DNA of 64,000 nucleotides from Mucilaginibacter inviolabilis (lineage in GTDB: Bacteria; Bacteroidota; Bacteroidia; Sphingobacteriales; Sphingobacteriaceae), in assembly GCF_011089895.1 (NCBI RefSeq), contig NZ_JAANAT010000001.1, positions 3,286,001-3,350,000 of the forward strand, read 5' to 3'. Positions 43,268 to 51,888 of the stretch are shown here, in pieces (the first letter of the stretch is position 1; every line of letters starts with the position of its first letter). The position numbers and the translations under genes were made by a program. The notes below the pieces were generated by a model, which was not told where the DNA came from, ran no database searches, and saw nothing but the letters and a program-made list of their open reading frames with translations.

Positions 43268-43771
43268 TTAGAAACGATAAGCTAAACGCAGGCCCAATTG
43301 GCTGGTAGTTCCGTTTTTTGACCATCCCTCATAACGTACGCCTGCTTCAAAACCACCATCAAACGTATAACCAACACCTGGGGAATAGGCAAATGCAGTA
43401 CCATAACCGCTTTTTGTCCCAAAAGCAGCACCTAATTGACCTTCAGCAAAAAAGCCTTGTTCAATGTAATATTTCACACCTACTTTTACTGGGATAAAGC
43501 CAACAGATCCAAAACCCAAATCCTTTAATACACTTTTTGGATGGAAAGAGTTATAACCTGCAGAAACGGTAAACCAGGTACTTGCAGCTATCGGAAGCTC
43601 ATATTTAAGAGAGCCACCTATTACATAGTTGTAACCATTGTGTGAATCACCAACCGGTAATCCGCCTTCAAGACCGATACTGAATTTACCACTGTCGCCA
43701 GATTTAGTTTGCGCGAGGGTTGTGAATGCCGTGCCAGCAATAATAGCTAAGGCTAATAGAACTTTTTTCAT
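43268..43771 (-). CDS. Small outer-membrane beta-barrel protein (paralog 4)
   Basis: 167 residues with signal peptide MKKVLLALAIIAGTAFTTLA, then QTKSGDSGKFSIGLEGGLPV, GGSLKYELPIAASTWFTVSA, YYIEQGFFAEGQLGAAFGTK, GVGYTFDGGFEAGVRYEGWS and LGLRLAYRF. It is nearest to paralog 3. The 1.5-kb lipoprotein gene separates it from the other three, so the cluster probably grew by tandem duplication with a gene lying in between. Monocistronic. Confidence 0.9.
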   Translation of the reverse strand: MKKVLLALAIIAGTAFTTLAQTKSGDSGKFSIGLEGGLPVGDSHNGYNYVIGGSLKYELPIAASTWFTVSAGYNSFHPKSVLKDLGFGSVGFIPVKVGVKYYIEQGFFAEGQLGAAFGTKSGYGTAFAYSPGVGYTFDGGFEAGVRYEGWSKNGTTSQLGLRLAYRF

Positions 43772-43918
43772 AATTTATTAGATTGATGTTTGTTTGTTAA
43801 CACAACGTTAATAGGATTTTCCTATAACGCAGTTTTTTCTGAGACTATAGACGCTGCTATTAAGCAAACGTTACAATCTCTTTTTAATATTTTATTAAAT
43901 ACGTGATTTTAGCATATT

Positions 43919-44070
43919 AATCAATAGATAATATGGGAGATACTCACCCTGGGCGACGGTGATTTTGTATCGGTTTAATTCGTAAATAAAGTAATAATCA
44001 ATAGAATAATACAGGTACTCACCATGGGCGGCAGGGAGTTAGTATCTATTTTATTTGTTAATAAAGTAAC
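43919..44070. repeat. Two imperfect tandem 75-77-bp units
   Basis: Unit 1 (43919-43995) and unit 2 (43996-44070) both start AATCAATAGA, contain TACTCACC and TGGGCG, then GTATC, and end AATAAAGTAA. Each unit can form a hairpin (GATAC/GTATC with CACC/GGTG in unit 1; TACTC with GAG and GTA in unit 2). They lie between gldA and a barrel gene. No ORF. Function unknown. Confidence 0.75.
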
Positions 44071-44113
44071 TAGGCGGCACAAAAATAAAAGTTTATTTTA
44101 AAAATCAAAATAT

Positions 44114-44824
44114 TTAATTGTCACCGGTAAGTGATATAAATATCTGCTCCAGGGTATGATCATTATTTTTTTGACGAAGCCCCTGCAGGGTATCATCGGC
44201 TACAATTTTACCTTTATTAATAATAATTACCTTATTACATGCGGCCTCTACTTCCTGCATAATATGGGTAGACAGGATGATGGTTTTTGTTTTCCCCAGT
44301 TCCAGTATCAACTGGCGGATACCAATGAGTTGGTTAGGATCGAGTCCGGAGGTGGGCTCGTCCAATATCAGCACATCCGGGTTATGTAATATAGCTTGCG
44401 CCAGTCCTACCCTTTGACGATAGCCTTTTGAAAGCTGTCCTATTTTTTTATGCTGTTCGGGCCCCAGGCCTGTTTGTTCAATAATAGCAGCTATGCGTTT
44501 TTCGGGGTCTTGTACCTTATGAATACCGGCAATAAAGCCCAATGATTCTTTCACATACATATCCAGGTACAGCGGATTGCTCTCGGGCAGGTAACCAATG
44601 CGCCTGCGAACTTCCAATGGTTGTGCTATAACATCAAATCCGCAAACCGATGCCGAACCTGAAGTTTGAGGAATAAAGCAGGTGAGGATTTTCATGGTGG
44701 TTGATTTACCAGCACCATTAGGACCTAAAAAACCCAGCACACCAGGCGCTGCACTAAAGCTGATACTATCAACCGCTTTTTGTGTCCCGTAAACTTTTGA
44801 CAACGACTCAACCCGGATACTCAT
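44114..44824 (-). CDS. gldA: ABC transporter ATPase, GldA-like
   Basis: ATP-binding subunit expected to pair with GldF-GldG. The 236 residues contain Walker A GPNGAGKST near 34, signature LSKGYRQRVGLAQ near 130, Walker B VLILDEPTSGLD near 148, and the switch His in LSTHIMQEVE. The GYLPESNPLYLDMYVKESL segment is typical of GldA. It ends earlier than the roughly 300-residue Flavobacterium GldA, so the C-terminal part seems to be missing or reduced. The gldFG gene is about 5 kb away on the same strand. Confidence 0.82.
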   Translation of the reverse strand: MSIRVESLSKVYGTQKAVDSISFSAAPGVLGFLGPNGAGKSTTMKILTCFIPQTSGSASVCGFDVIAQPLEVRRRIGYLPESNPLYLDMYVKESLGFIAGIHKVQDPEKRIAAIIEQTGLGPEQHKKIGQLSKGYRQRVGLAQAILHNPDVLILDEPTSGLDPNQLIGIRQLILELGKTKTIILSTHIMQEVEAACNKVIIINKGKIVADDTLQGLRQKNNDHTLEQIFISLTGDN

Positions 44825-44847
44825 AGCTCAAATGTAAAAGAGTATTT

Positions 44848-44876
44848 CGGATTTCGGAATTTCGATTTCGGATTTA
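44848..44876. repeat. TTTCGGATTT-word repeat between gldA and the flavin reductase
   Basis: About 30 bp made of TTTCGGATTTCGGAATTTCG and a further TTTCGGATTT. It uses the same words as 27096-27131 and 29603-29760. Confidence 0.6.
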
Positions 44877-44901
44877 TTGATTTTTTGTCAATGATGTTGT
44901 G

Positions 44902-45567
44902 TTACTTTTCAAAAATAACAGCATCGGCTTTTGCTCCCAGTTTTTCCAATATCCCGGTTATTTCCTGCACCATGGCATCGGGGCCGCAAACATAAAAGTG
45001 CTTGTTAAAGTCCTTTACTTCGGCTTTTAAAAAGTCTTCGTTAATACGGCGCTGATCATGCGTGCTGTCTTTTTGATTAGTTATGGTAAATAAAGCGTTT
45101 TCGCCCAATATGCCTTTCAATTCATCGGCCAGGATAATATCCTGATCGGTTTTATTAGAGAAGAAGAGTTTATTATCCGCTATAGCACCTTGTTGGTTAA
45201 GATGCCTCAATATGGCTATAAATGGCGTAATACCGGCACCGCCGGCAATAAAGTATCCTGGCCCTTTATATTCAATAGCTCCCCAGGCTTCACGCAGTAT
45301 CAGTTCATCGCCTACTTCCAGTTCGCCGAGGTGATTGGTAACACCCGGATGATCATTGTATATTTTAATGGTAAACTCCAGGTAATGCTGGTCGGCAAGA
45401 CAGGTAAACGTAAAAGGGTTCCGTTGCCCTTCCCATTGCGGTTGATTGATGGATAGTTCTGTTGCCTGCCCCGGTGTAAATGTAAAACCATCGGGCTTTT
45501 CTACTATAAACTGTTTAACGTTATGGGTTACGTTATGGATATCCAGTATTCTCACAATTTGTTCCAT
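44902..45567 (-). CDS. FAD/NAD(P)-binding oxidoreductase, ferredoxin-NADP reductase type
   Basis: The 221 residues have the FAD domain (FTFTPGQATELSINQPQWEG then RNPFTFTC) and NAD(P) domain (YFIAGGAGITPFIAILRHL), ending with YVCGPDAMVQEITGILEKLG. There is no iron-sulfur or haem domain, so it must pass electrons to a separate partner such as a flavodoxin, ferredoxin or desaturase. No partner gene is next to it. It is divergent from glyS. Confidence 0.88.
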   Translation of the reverse strand: MEQIVRILDIHNVTHNVKQFIVEKPDGFTFTPGQATELSINQPQWEGQRNPFTFTCLADQHYLEFTIKIYNDHPGVTNHLGELEVGDELILREAWGAIEYKGPGYFIAGGAGITPFIAILRHLNQQGAIADNKLFFSNKTDQDIILADELKGILGENALFTITNQKDSTHDQRRINEDFLKAEVKDFNKHFYVCGPDAMVQEITGILEKLGAKADAVIFEK

Positions 45568-45701
45568 AGTGGCGGTAATAAATTAATTGGTTTTATGATA
45601 ATGAATTTAGTGATGATTTGGTTTTAATTAAAGTAATTTAAGTCTTGATTTTTATATGCTTAAGCTTTTTGCCTTTCGCTTTCAGCTTTCTCCCTAAATT
45701 G

Positions 45702-45709
45702 TATCTTTG
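45702..45709 (+). promoter_or_regulatory. -7 element of glyS with very short leader
   Basis: TATCTTTG is an exact TAnnTTTG match and ends 8 nt before the glyS ATG. The expected start point would leave a leader of only a few bases. The -33 region is CTTT at N19, a poor match. Confidence 0.55.
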
Positions 45710-45717
45710 CAGCTATT

Positions 45718-47199
45718 ATGAGCAAATCAACCGACGAACTTTTTAAAAATGTTATATCACACGCCAAAGAATATGGCTTTGTTTTCCCTTCAAGTGAGAT
45801 TTATGATGGCCTGAGCGCTGTTTATGATTACGGGCAGTTTGGCGCCGAATTAAAAAACAACATCAAAACTTACTGGTGGAAAAGCATGGTGCAAATGCAT
45901 GATAACATTGTGGGTATTGATTCGGCCATATTTATGCACCCCAAAATATGGAAAGCCAGCGGGCACGTTGATGGTTTCAGCGACCCGATGATCGATAATA
46001 AAGATTCAAAAAAACGTTACCGCGCCGATCAGTTGCTGGAAGATAAGATTGAGCGCTACGACAAGGATGGCAAAACTGACAAAGCCGAACAGCTACAGCA
46101 TGATATGGACGAGGCCCTAAAAAATGAAGACCTGCCACGTTTAAAAGAACTGATCATTGAGCACGAAATTGCCTGCCCGGTAAGCGGTACCCGTAACTGG
46201 ACCGATGTTCGCCAGTTTAACCTGATGTTCAGTACCCAGATGGGTGCTGTTGCCGATGATGCCGATCAGATTTACCTGCGCCCGGAAACTGCTCAGGGTA
46301 TATTTGTAAACTACCTGAACGTACAAAAATCGGGCAGGATGAAGATCCCTTTTGGTATAGCTCAAATTGGTAAGGCTTTCCGTAACGAAGTGATAGCCCG
46401 TCAGTTCATTATCCGCATGCGCGAATTTGAGCAAATGGAAATGCAATACTTTGTACGCCCCGGCACTCAAAAAGAATGGTTTAACCAGTGGAAAGAAACC
46501 CGCCTCAAATGGCACCTGGCCCTGGGCACTGATGCTGCCAAATACCGCTATCATGAACATGCAAAATTGGCTTTTTACGCTGATGCGGCTTTTGATATCG
46601 AGTTTCAATTTCCATTTGGCTTTAAAGAAGTGGAAGGTATCCATAGCCGTACCAATTACGACTTAAGCCAGCATGAAAAATTCTCAGGTAAAAAACTACA
46701 GTATTTTGATCCGGAGGTTGATCCGGAAACAGGTAAGCCATACGGCAACTACGTGCCTTATGTAATTGAAACCTCTATTGGTTTAGACCGGATGTTCCTG
46801 TTAACCATGATCAACGCCTATGAGGAAGAGGATCTGAGCACCGAAGAAAAACAGGATAGCCGCACCGTATTGCACCTGCACCCATGCCTGGCCCCGGTTA
46901 AAGCCGCTATTTTCCCGCTGACCAAGAAAGATGGCCTGCCGGAGAAAGCCCGTGAGATCATGGATAAACTGAAGATCGACTTCAATATACAGTACGAGGA
47001 GAAAGATGCTATCGGCAAACGCTATCGCCGCCAGGATGCTATTGGTACTCCTTTCTGTATCACGGTTGATCATCAGACACTGGAAGATAATACCGTAACC
47101 ATCCGCCACCGCGACAGCATGCAACAGGAACGCGTTCCTGCCGACCAACTCGACAAGATCATCGGCGACCTGGTTAGCTGGAGAAATTTATTGAAATAA
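45718..47199 (+). CDS. glyS: Glycyl-tRNA synthetase (alpha2 type)
   Basis: Class II synthetase that charges tRNA-Gly. The 493 residues show the N-terminal EYGFVFPSSEIYDGLSAVYD segment, ISGTRNW-like CPVSGTRNWTDVRQFNLMF, motif 2 YLRPETAQGIFVNYLNV, motif 3 IGLDRMFLLTM, and the anticodon domain HLHPCLAPVKAAIFPL. This is the single-chain, eukaryote-like alpha2 form, normal for Bacteroidota. It is monocistronic, with a terminator after it. Confidence 0.97.
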   Translation: MSKSTDELFKNVISHAKEYGFVFPSSEIYDGLSAVYDYGQFGAELKNNIKTYWWKSMVQMHDNIVGIDSAIFMHPKIWKASGHVDGFSDPMIDNKDSKKRYRADQLLEDKIERYDKDGKTDKAEQLQHDMDEALKNEDLPRLKELIIEHEIACPVSGTRNWTDVRQFNLMFSTQMGAVADDADQIYLRPETAQGIFVNYLNVQKSGRMKIPFGIAQIGKAFRNEVIARQFIIRMREFEQMEMQYFVRPGTQKEWFNQWKETRLKWHLALGTDAAKYRYHEHAKLAFYADAAFDIEFQFPFGFKEVEGIHSRTNYDLSQHEKFSGKKLQYFDPEVDPETGKPYGNYVPYVIETSIGLDRMFLLTMINAYEEEDLSTEEKQDSRTVLHLHPCLAPVKAAIFPLTKKDGLPEKAREIMDKLKIDFNIQYEEKDAIGKRYRRQDAIGTPFCITVDHQTLEDNTVTIRHRDSMQQERVPADQLDKIIGDLVSWRNLLK

Positions 47200-47224
47200 G
47201 ATATTATCCAATAAAATAACAAAG

Positions 47225-47249
47225 AAAGCCCGCTTATAAAGCGGGCTTT
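47225..47249 (+). terminator. Terminator of glyS
   Basis: AAAGCCCGCTT pairs with AAGCGGGCTTT around ATA, 26 bp after the stop; outer bases AACAAAG/CTTTGTT extend it partly. Confidence 0.85.
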
Positions 47250-47518
47250 GTTCGTTATTAGCTCAACGGTAATCAAACTTCTTGTTTATTTAATAACTGT
47301 ATATTCATTAACACACTTCGTAATGTTTATTAATATACATATTAATATAATATACCCTCAACTATTAAAGGGTTAAACTATCATATAACCACTTTATTAT
47401 CAATATATTTCAACTCAAAGGAGTACGTTTTTACCTTTCCATATTTCTAATGGCACAGCAATTGTTAATAAGTTCTTATTAAAATTTACTTAAAGTTAAA
47501 AACTTAAAAAACAGCACT
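47250..47518. other. Upstream region of the barrel gene at 47519
   Basis: About 270 bp, strongly AT-rich, without an ORF. It should hold the promoter and leader of the barrel gene. I see no clear consensus promoter and no stable hairpin. Confidence 0.5.
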
Positions 47519-48100
47519 ATGAAAAAGTTTACATTATTAGCCGTATTGGCATTTATCGGCTTCAGCTTCACAGCAAGCGCACAAATACAGAAAGGTAACG
47601 TTTTAATGGGTGGCGATATCGGCAACTTTTCTCTGGGTTTAAACGGCGCTAAAAATTTCAGCATGGATCTTACCCCCAAAGCAGCATGGTTTATTAAAGA
47701 CAACGTAGCATTGGGTGCTTATGGTAAATTAGGCATAGTAACCGCCAAGGGTGCCGGTACCGATGTTACCTATGGTGTAGGTGCATTAGGGCGCTACTAT
47801 ACCGGATCTGATGTGGAGGTGTTAAAACATGGCCGTTTCTTTGGTGAAGCTACTGTTGGTTTAGGCGGACACAATCCAAGCGGTCCGGGTGGTTCAACCA
47901 ATGGTCTGGATTTTAGCTTTGGCCCTGGTTTTGCCTATTTTATTACCCCAAGCATTGGCTTAGAAACCTTACTGAAATATAATGGTACTGCCGGTTTTGG
48001 TAGCTTAGGTTATCAAAACAAACTGACTTTAGATTTTGGTTTCCAGATCTACTTGCCAGGTCAAAGTACCTTGAACAAGGTTAAAAGAGATGTAAGATAA
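47519..48100 (+). CDS. Outer-membrane beta-barrel protein
   Basis: 193 residues: signal peptide MKKFTLLAVLAFIGFSFTAS ending AQ, then a small barrel with GNVLMGGDIGNFSLGL, FSMDLTPKAAWFIKDNVALG, RYYTGSDVEVLKHGRFFGEA and FSFGPGFAYFITPSIGLETL. It belongs to the general OMP_b-brl type but is a different branch from the four paralogs at 39-44 kb. It ends with a short basic tail (LNKVKRDVR) instead of a terminal aromatic residue. Confidence 0.88.
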   Translation: MKKFTLLAVLAFIGFSFTASAQIQKGNVLMGGDIGNFSLGLNGAKNFSMDLTPKAAWFIKDNVALGAYGKLGIVTAKGAGTDVTYGVGALGRYYTGSDVEVLKHGRFFGEATVGLGGHNPSGPGGSTNGLDFSFGPGFAYFITPSIGLETLLKYNGTAGFGSLGYQNKLTLDFGFQIYLPGQSTLNKVKRDVR

Positions 48101-48112
48101 GGTTCAAAACAT

Positions 48113-48160
48113 CCCAAATAAAAAAAGCCAGGCAAATTCGCCTGGCTTTTTTTATTTGGG
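48113..48160 (+). terminator. Bidirectional terminator, 21-bp perfect stem
   Basis: CCCAAATAAAAAAAGCCAGG and one more base form the left arm; the right arm is its exact complement around AAATTC. It lies between convergent genes; the T7 run gives a U tract on both strands. Confidence 0.9.
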
Positions 48161-48167
48161 ATGATAT

Positions 48168-49505
48168 TTAGTGACTTACCGGGTTATCACCTTTATTTAA
48201 GGTACCGTTGATATATAATACCTGGTTCACCTTTTTAGGATCGCCCTGGTAAACCCAAACAATGTTATTGATATACTTGCGGAAAGCATCGCTCACTTCT
48301 TCCAGTGTCAGCTTTTTAACATCGTCAACCATGGTTAATGATCTTTTCCAGTTATTAAACAGCACTTCGTTAGAAGCCATAGAAAATGCCTGTGCGCTGT
48401 TGGTTTCATTTTTATAATAGAAACCTGTTAAATAAGTCACTTTCATATTAGCAACTTCTTCGCTTTTAAAACCTTCTGTTTTTATTTTATCAACCAGTTT
48501 ATCAAATACGGCAATATATTTATCGGGCTGGGTTGTTGATACCGAGAATCTGGCTGTAGATGTTTGCCCAACGCTAAACCAGGCCTGCGGCGCGTATGAT
48601 AAACCATTGTTGGTACGCACATCTAAAAAATGACGATTAGCAAATATCCTCATGGCTACGTTAAAGGCATCAAAATCAGGAGCACCGGGTTGTGGACCGC
48701 TGGTAATACCTTCTACATAGTTGGTAGCCAGTTCGCGTGATTCGGCGTTGAATGAGTTTTTATATACGCGGAAAAATGATTTCTTAAACTCAAACGGAGC
48801 ACCTTGCTTGATACCATTAAGCATACCTTTCACTTTTGCCTCAATAACTGCCTTATCCAAATCAGCTACAACCACGATAACCAGGCGCGACCGGGTTAAT
48901 ATGGATTGATAATAGGCCTTGGTTTCTTCGGGAGTTAATTTAGATACGATATCTACGGTACCATTAGGATCTTTTGCATAATCGCGATTAGCAAATGCCG
49001 TTTTATTTGCCAATTGATCAATCGCGTGGTCTGGCTGCGAATCAGCTTGCTTAATATTATTGATCGCATCCTGTTTAATGCGTGCAAACTCTTTAGCATC
49101 AAAACGTGGTTGCGTTAAAGCTTCAACATACAAAGGCCAAACTATATCAAAATCGCTCTTGATACAATTCATACGCATGGTAGCGTAGTTTTTGTTGCTG
49201 CTACCATCAACCGTAGCGCTCACTTTATCCAACTGATCTTTAAAAGCGTTTTTATCGTGTTTAATGGTTCCACATTCGGTTAGTGCGGCCATAGCCATGG
49301 CTTCAATACCCATTTTATCGGTCTTGTAGTTTTGTACGCCACCTTTTATAATAGTTTGTATCTCTACAATATCGTTGCCGCTTGGCTGCACAATTACCTT
49401 TACACCATCAACTGTGGTTTCGTAAGCTTTATTTTGTGCCTGTACCGTTTTTATATTTCCTATCGCCGCTGCAATCAGCAGGGTGAACACATATTTCTTC
49501 ATCAT
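48168..49505 (-). CDS. M16-family peptidase-like protein lacking the zinc motif
   Basis: The 445 residues have a signal peptide (KYVFTLLIAAAIGNIKTVQA) and the M16 fold, but where the active partner has HLFEH this protein has KMGIEAMAMAALTECG, so the HxxEH zinc site is missing. The second-domain features (SRLVIVVVADLDKAVIEAKV, NGLSYAPQAWFSV) are kept. In M16B proteins an active and an inactive subunit form a heterodimer, as in mitochondrial processing peptidase. It starts 14 bp after the active gene, in one operon. Likely periplasmic. Confidence 0.88.
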   Translation of the reverse strand: MMKKYVFTLLIAAAIGNIKTVQAQNKAYETTVDGVKVIVQPSGNDIVEIQTIIKGGVQNYKTDKMGIEAMAMAALTECGTIKHDKNAFKDQLDKVSATVDGSSNKNYATMRMNCIKSDFDIVWPLYVEALTQPRFDAKEFARIKQDAINNIKQADSQPDHAIDQLANKTAFANRDYAKDPNGTVDIVSKLTPEETKAYYQSILTRSRLVIVVVADLDKAVIEAKVKGMLNGIKQGAPFEFKKSFFRVYKNSFNAESRELATNYVEGITSGPQPGAPDFDAFNVAMRIFANRHFLDVRTNNGLSYAPQAWFSVGQTSTARFSVSTTQPDKYIAVFDKLVDKIKTEGFKSEEVANMKVTYLTGFYYKNETNSAQAFSMASNEVLFNNWKRSLTMVDDVKKLTLEEVSDAFRKYINNIVWVYQGDPKKVNQVLYINGTLNKGDNPVSH

Positions 49506-49519
49506 GATAAGATTTTAAT

Positions 49520-50899
49520 TTACTTAGCTACAAAAAATGAAGCTACATTTTGTTGTTTACTTAACTCTGGTGCTATAATAATGCCTGCTGCATATGGCTT
49601 ACCTGTTATATAGGTGCTTACATATTTTTGTATATCGGCACGGCTCACTTTCTGGTAATTACTGTCCAGATCGGTATAATAATCAAGCGAGGTACTGCAC
49701 CACTGATAGCTCATCTGGCTTGCCAATGTAGACGGTTTCTCTTTGCGGTGAACGCTGTTTCTTAATAAAATAGCTTTGGCATCATTTAACTGCTCGTCGG
49801 TAAAATAATCAGACTTCACAAACTGGTTAACCTGGTTAAGCAATTCATCATAACATTCCTTTAATTTACCGGGATTGGGAACCACAAAAATATCAATTGG
49901 CCCCACAAAACGACTGGTAGTATATCCCAAAGAAGCAGAACTGGCTAAACCTTTATCAATCAGCGATTGTTGAAATTTGGACGAGTTTAATCCAACAATG
50001 GTCGAAAATACATCAGCGGCAACGGTTGAAGCAGAATCGATTAAGTAAGCCGGGCCTTGCCATGAAAGCTGCATATATGGTGTTTGCGCAATAGTGGTTT
50101 CTTTGATAAAATACTCGCTCTTGGTTAAAGGCTTGAATGGCGGAATAGGATATTTTTCATGCGGATTAAAGCCACTGCTGGCCCAATCGCCAAATATGCT
50201 TTCGGCCAGGGCAAATGCGGCTTCATGCTTTACATCACCACAAATGGTCACCAGGCTATTATTCGGAAAATAATATTTGTCTTTGATCACCATCATCTTC
50301 TCTGGTGTGGCAGTATTGATCACTTCATGTATCCCGATAGGGTTTTTACGGGTGATAAGATCGCCCCAAAGCTTTTGCTGGATACCATACCAAAGCTGGA
50401 AGCCCGGATCGCTCTCGGCACGCTGAAATTCGCCGTCAACAACAGGGCGTTCCTTTTTCATATCTTCTTCGCGGTATATCGGGAAGCGGATAGCCGCGTT
50501 CATGAATTTTAAACCTGCTTTAAGGCTATCGCGGTCAAACGTAAAGAAGTAATTAACCCGTTCCACATCCGTAGTACCATTCCAGATGGCGCCCAGCTCC
50601 TGTGTACGTTTTAAAAAAGCTTCCTGGTTTGGATAATCTTTATTGGCCTTAAAAAACATGTGCTCAAAAAGGTGCGATAAACCGCTGAATTCAGGACCTT
50701 CGGTATAGGCCCCGTTTTTTACAGCAATTTCAATGGTAGCCAGCGGCACCTTACTGTTTTCAATAACTACTACTTCCAGGCCGTTCGGAAGCTTTTTCCA
50801 GAAATAACCTTCCGGCAATCGGGGTTGCGCAATCGCGCAGCAAACGCTAAAAACCCCAGCAACACTTAGTGCTAAAATTTTGGTAAAGTTTCGGGTCAT
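49520..50899 (-). CDS. M16-family zinc metallopeptidase (active subunit)
   Basis: The 459 residues have a signal peptide (ILALSVAGVFSVCCAIAQ) and the inverted zinc motif HxxEH in FSGLSHLFEHMFFKANKDYP near 75, with the distal Glu expected about 75 residues later (RPVVDGEFQRAE). The second half (RFVGPIDIFVVPNPGKLKEC) is the non-catalytic domain. It is first in a two-gene operon with the zinc-less subunit. It probably degrades periplasmic peptides. Confidence 0.93.
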   Translation of the reverse strand: MTRNFTKILALSVAGVFSVCCAIAQPRLPEGYFWKKLPNGLEVVVIENSKVPLATIEIAVKNGAYTEGPEFSGLSHLFEHMFFKANKDYPNQEAFLKRTQELGAIWNGTTDVERVNYFFTFDRDSLKAGLKFMNAAIRFPIYREEDMKKERPVVDGEFQRAESDPGFQLWYGIQQKLWGDLITRKNPIGIHEVINTATPEKMMVIKDKYYFPNNSLVTICGDVKHEAAFALAESIFGDWASSGFNPHEKYPIPPFKPLTKSEYFIKETTIAQTPYMQLSWQGPAYLIDSASTVAADVFSTIVGLNSSKFQQSLIDKGLASSASLGYTTSRFVGPIDIFVVPNPGKLKECYDELLNQVNQFVKSDYFTDEQLNDAKAILLRNSVHRKEKPSTLASQMSYQWCSTSLDYYTDLDSNYQKVSRADIQKYVSTYITGKPYAAGIIIAPELSKQQNVASFFVAK

Positions 50900-51049
50900 A
50901 TACTATAATATTTTATACCTATAAATATATTTAGTATATTCCATAAAAAGTAAGGGTTAACAATATTTTACTCCTACTTTTAACTATGTGTTTAGTTTTG
51001 GTGGCTTTCGCATATCTACCCCACAATTACCGGCTTTACAAGGCAAGTC

Positions 51050-51745
51050 TTAAATACCCGACTTGATGCTATTGTATGCCAAGCCCAGATCGTCAATAGA
51101 GTATTGGGTAAGGACGCTATCTTTAAGTGTACAATAATCGCCCCGCTGGGTTACAATGAGTTTTTCTACCCCATCTTTATTGTCGCGTACAGGTATAGTT
51201 TTCGATACAGCGGTCCCTGTATGATCAAATTCAATAATATATACCTCTTTTTGGGGGTCATTGATTTCTGTAAAGGGAACAATCAGCGTATGATTACTAT
51301 CGTCGATGAACTTTCCCAGGATGTTTTTGCCTTGTATCTCATTAGGATCTAGCTCCAGCAGATGCTTGGCATCCTGTGCAGATAAGCCCTTGATATTTAA
51401 GCGCACAATGGTGCCGTCAGCATCTTTCAGGGTATCCTGCATGGTAGTTACAGAGGCATTGGGATATTTGGCGATGGCATAATAGTTATCAGGTCCCGTA
51501 TTTTTATCATTGTGGCCGGGCAGCATGTAGCAAAGTTGCAAATTGCTCAATGCCGAACTATCCGCTTTAATTTTGGCGGCAATATTGAGCAGATCGGCCT
51601 GACTTAAGCGCGCGCCGATGTTAACAGTAAGTTTACTGGCGGTATCACTTTTAATTACTCTTGATATGGTATAATGTGGTACATCTCTCTTTTTACAGCC
51701 AAAAGCGGCCAGCACGATTATTAAACAAAGCAGGGTATTTTTCAT
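51050..51745 (-). CDS. Hypothetical lipoprotein
   Basis: From ATG 51745 the 231 residues begin MKNTLLCLIIVLAAFGC, with lipobox AFGC then KKRDVPHY. The body is mixed alpha-beta with RLSQADLLNIAAKIKADSSA and QLCYMLPGHNDKNTGPDNYY. I do not recognise a family. An earlier start at 51754 would add three residues before the signal. It is near, but not overlapping, the UbiD gene and M16 operon, with gaps of about 140-150 bp on either side. Confidence 0.75.
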   Translation of the reverse strand: MKNTLLCLIIVLAAFGCKKRDVPHYTISRVIKSDTASKLTVNIGARLSQADLLNIAAKIKADSSALSNLQLCYMLPGHNDKNTGPDNYYAIAKYPNASVTTMQDTLKDADGTIVRLNIKGLSAQDAKHLLELDPNEIQGKNILGKFIDDSNHTLIVPFTEINDPQKEVYIIEFDHTGTAVSKTIPVRDNKDGVEKLIVTQRGDYCTLKDSVLTQYSIDDLGLAYNSIKSGI

Positions 51746-51888
51746 AAGGGGCAAAGTTAACCGTTGATTTTTGTGATTGCGTTGATTAGGCTGATTTTTC
51801 TTTTATTATGAACCTTGATTTATAGGATTATGAGATTTTCATGATTTCTTTTTTCCATTATCCTTGCTCTATAAGTCCTTTTATCCCA

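Noticed and set aside
43919..44070. CRISPR array
   Set aside because: Only two units, diverged and without spacer/repeat pattern, and no cas genes.
45568..45717. T-box or other leader riboswitch for glyS
   Set aside because: The predicted start is within a few bases of the ATG, and no T-box specifier or antiterminator structure is visible.
46141..46644. 167-residue frame antisense to glyS
   Set aside because: glyS is unmistakable; the antisense frame follows from codon pattern.
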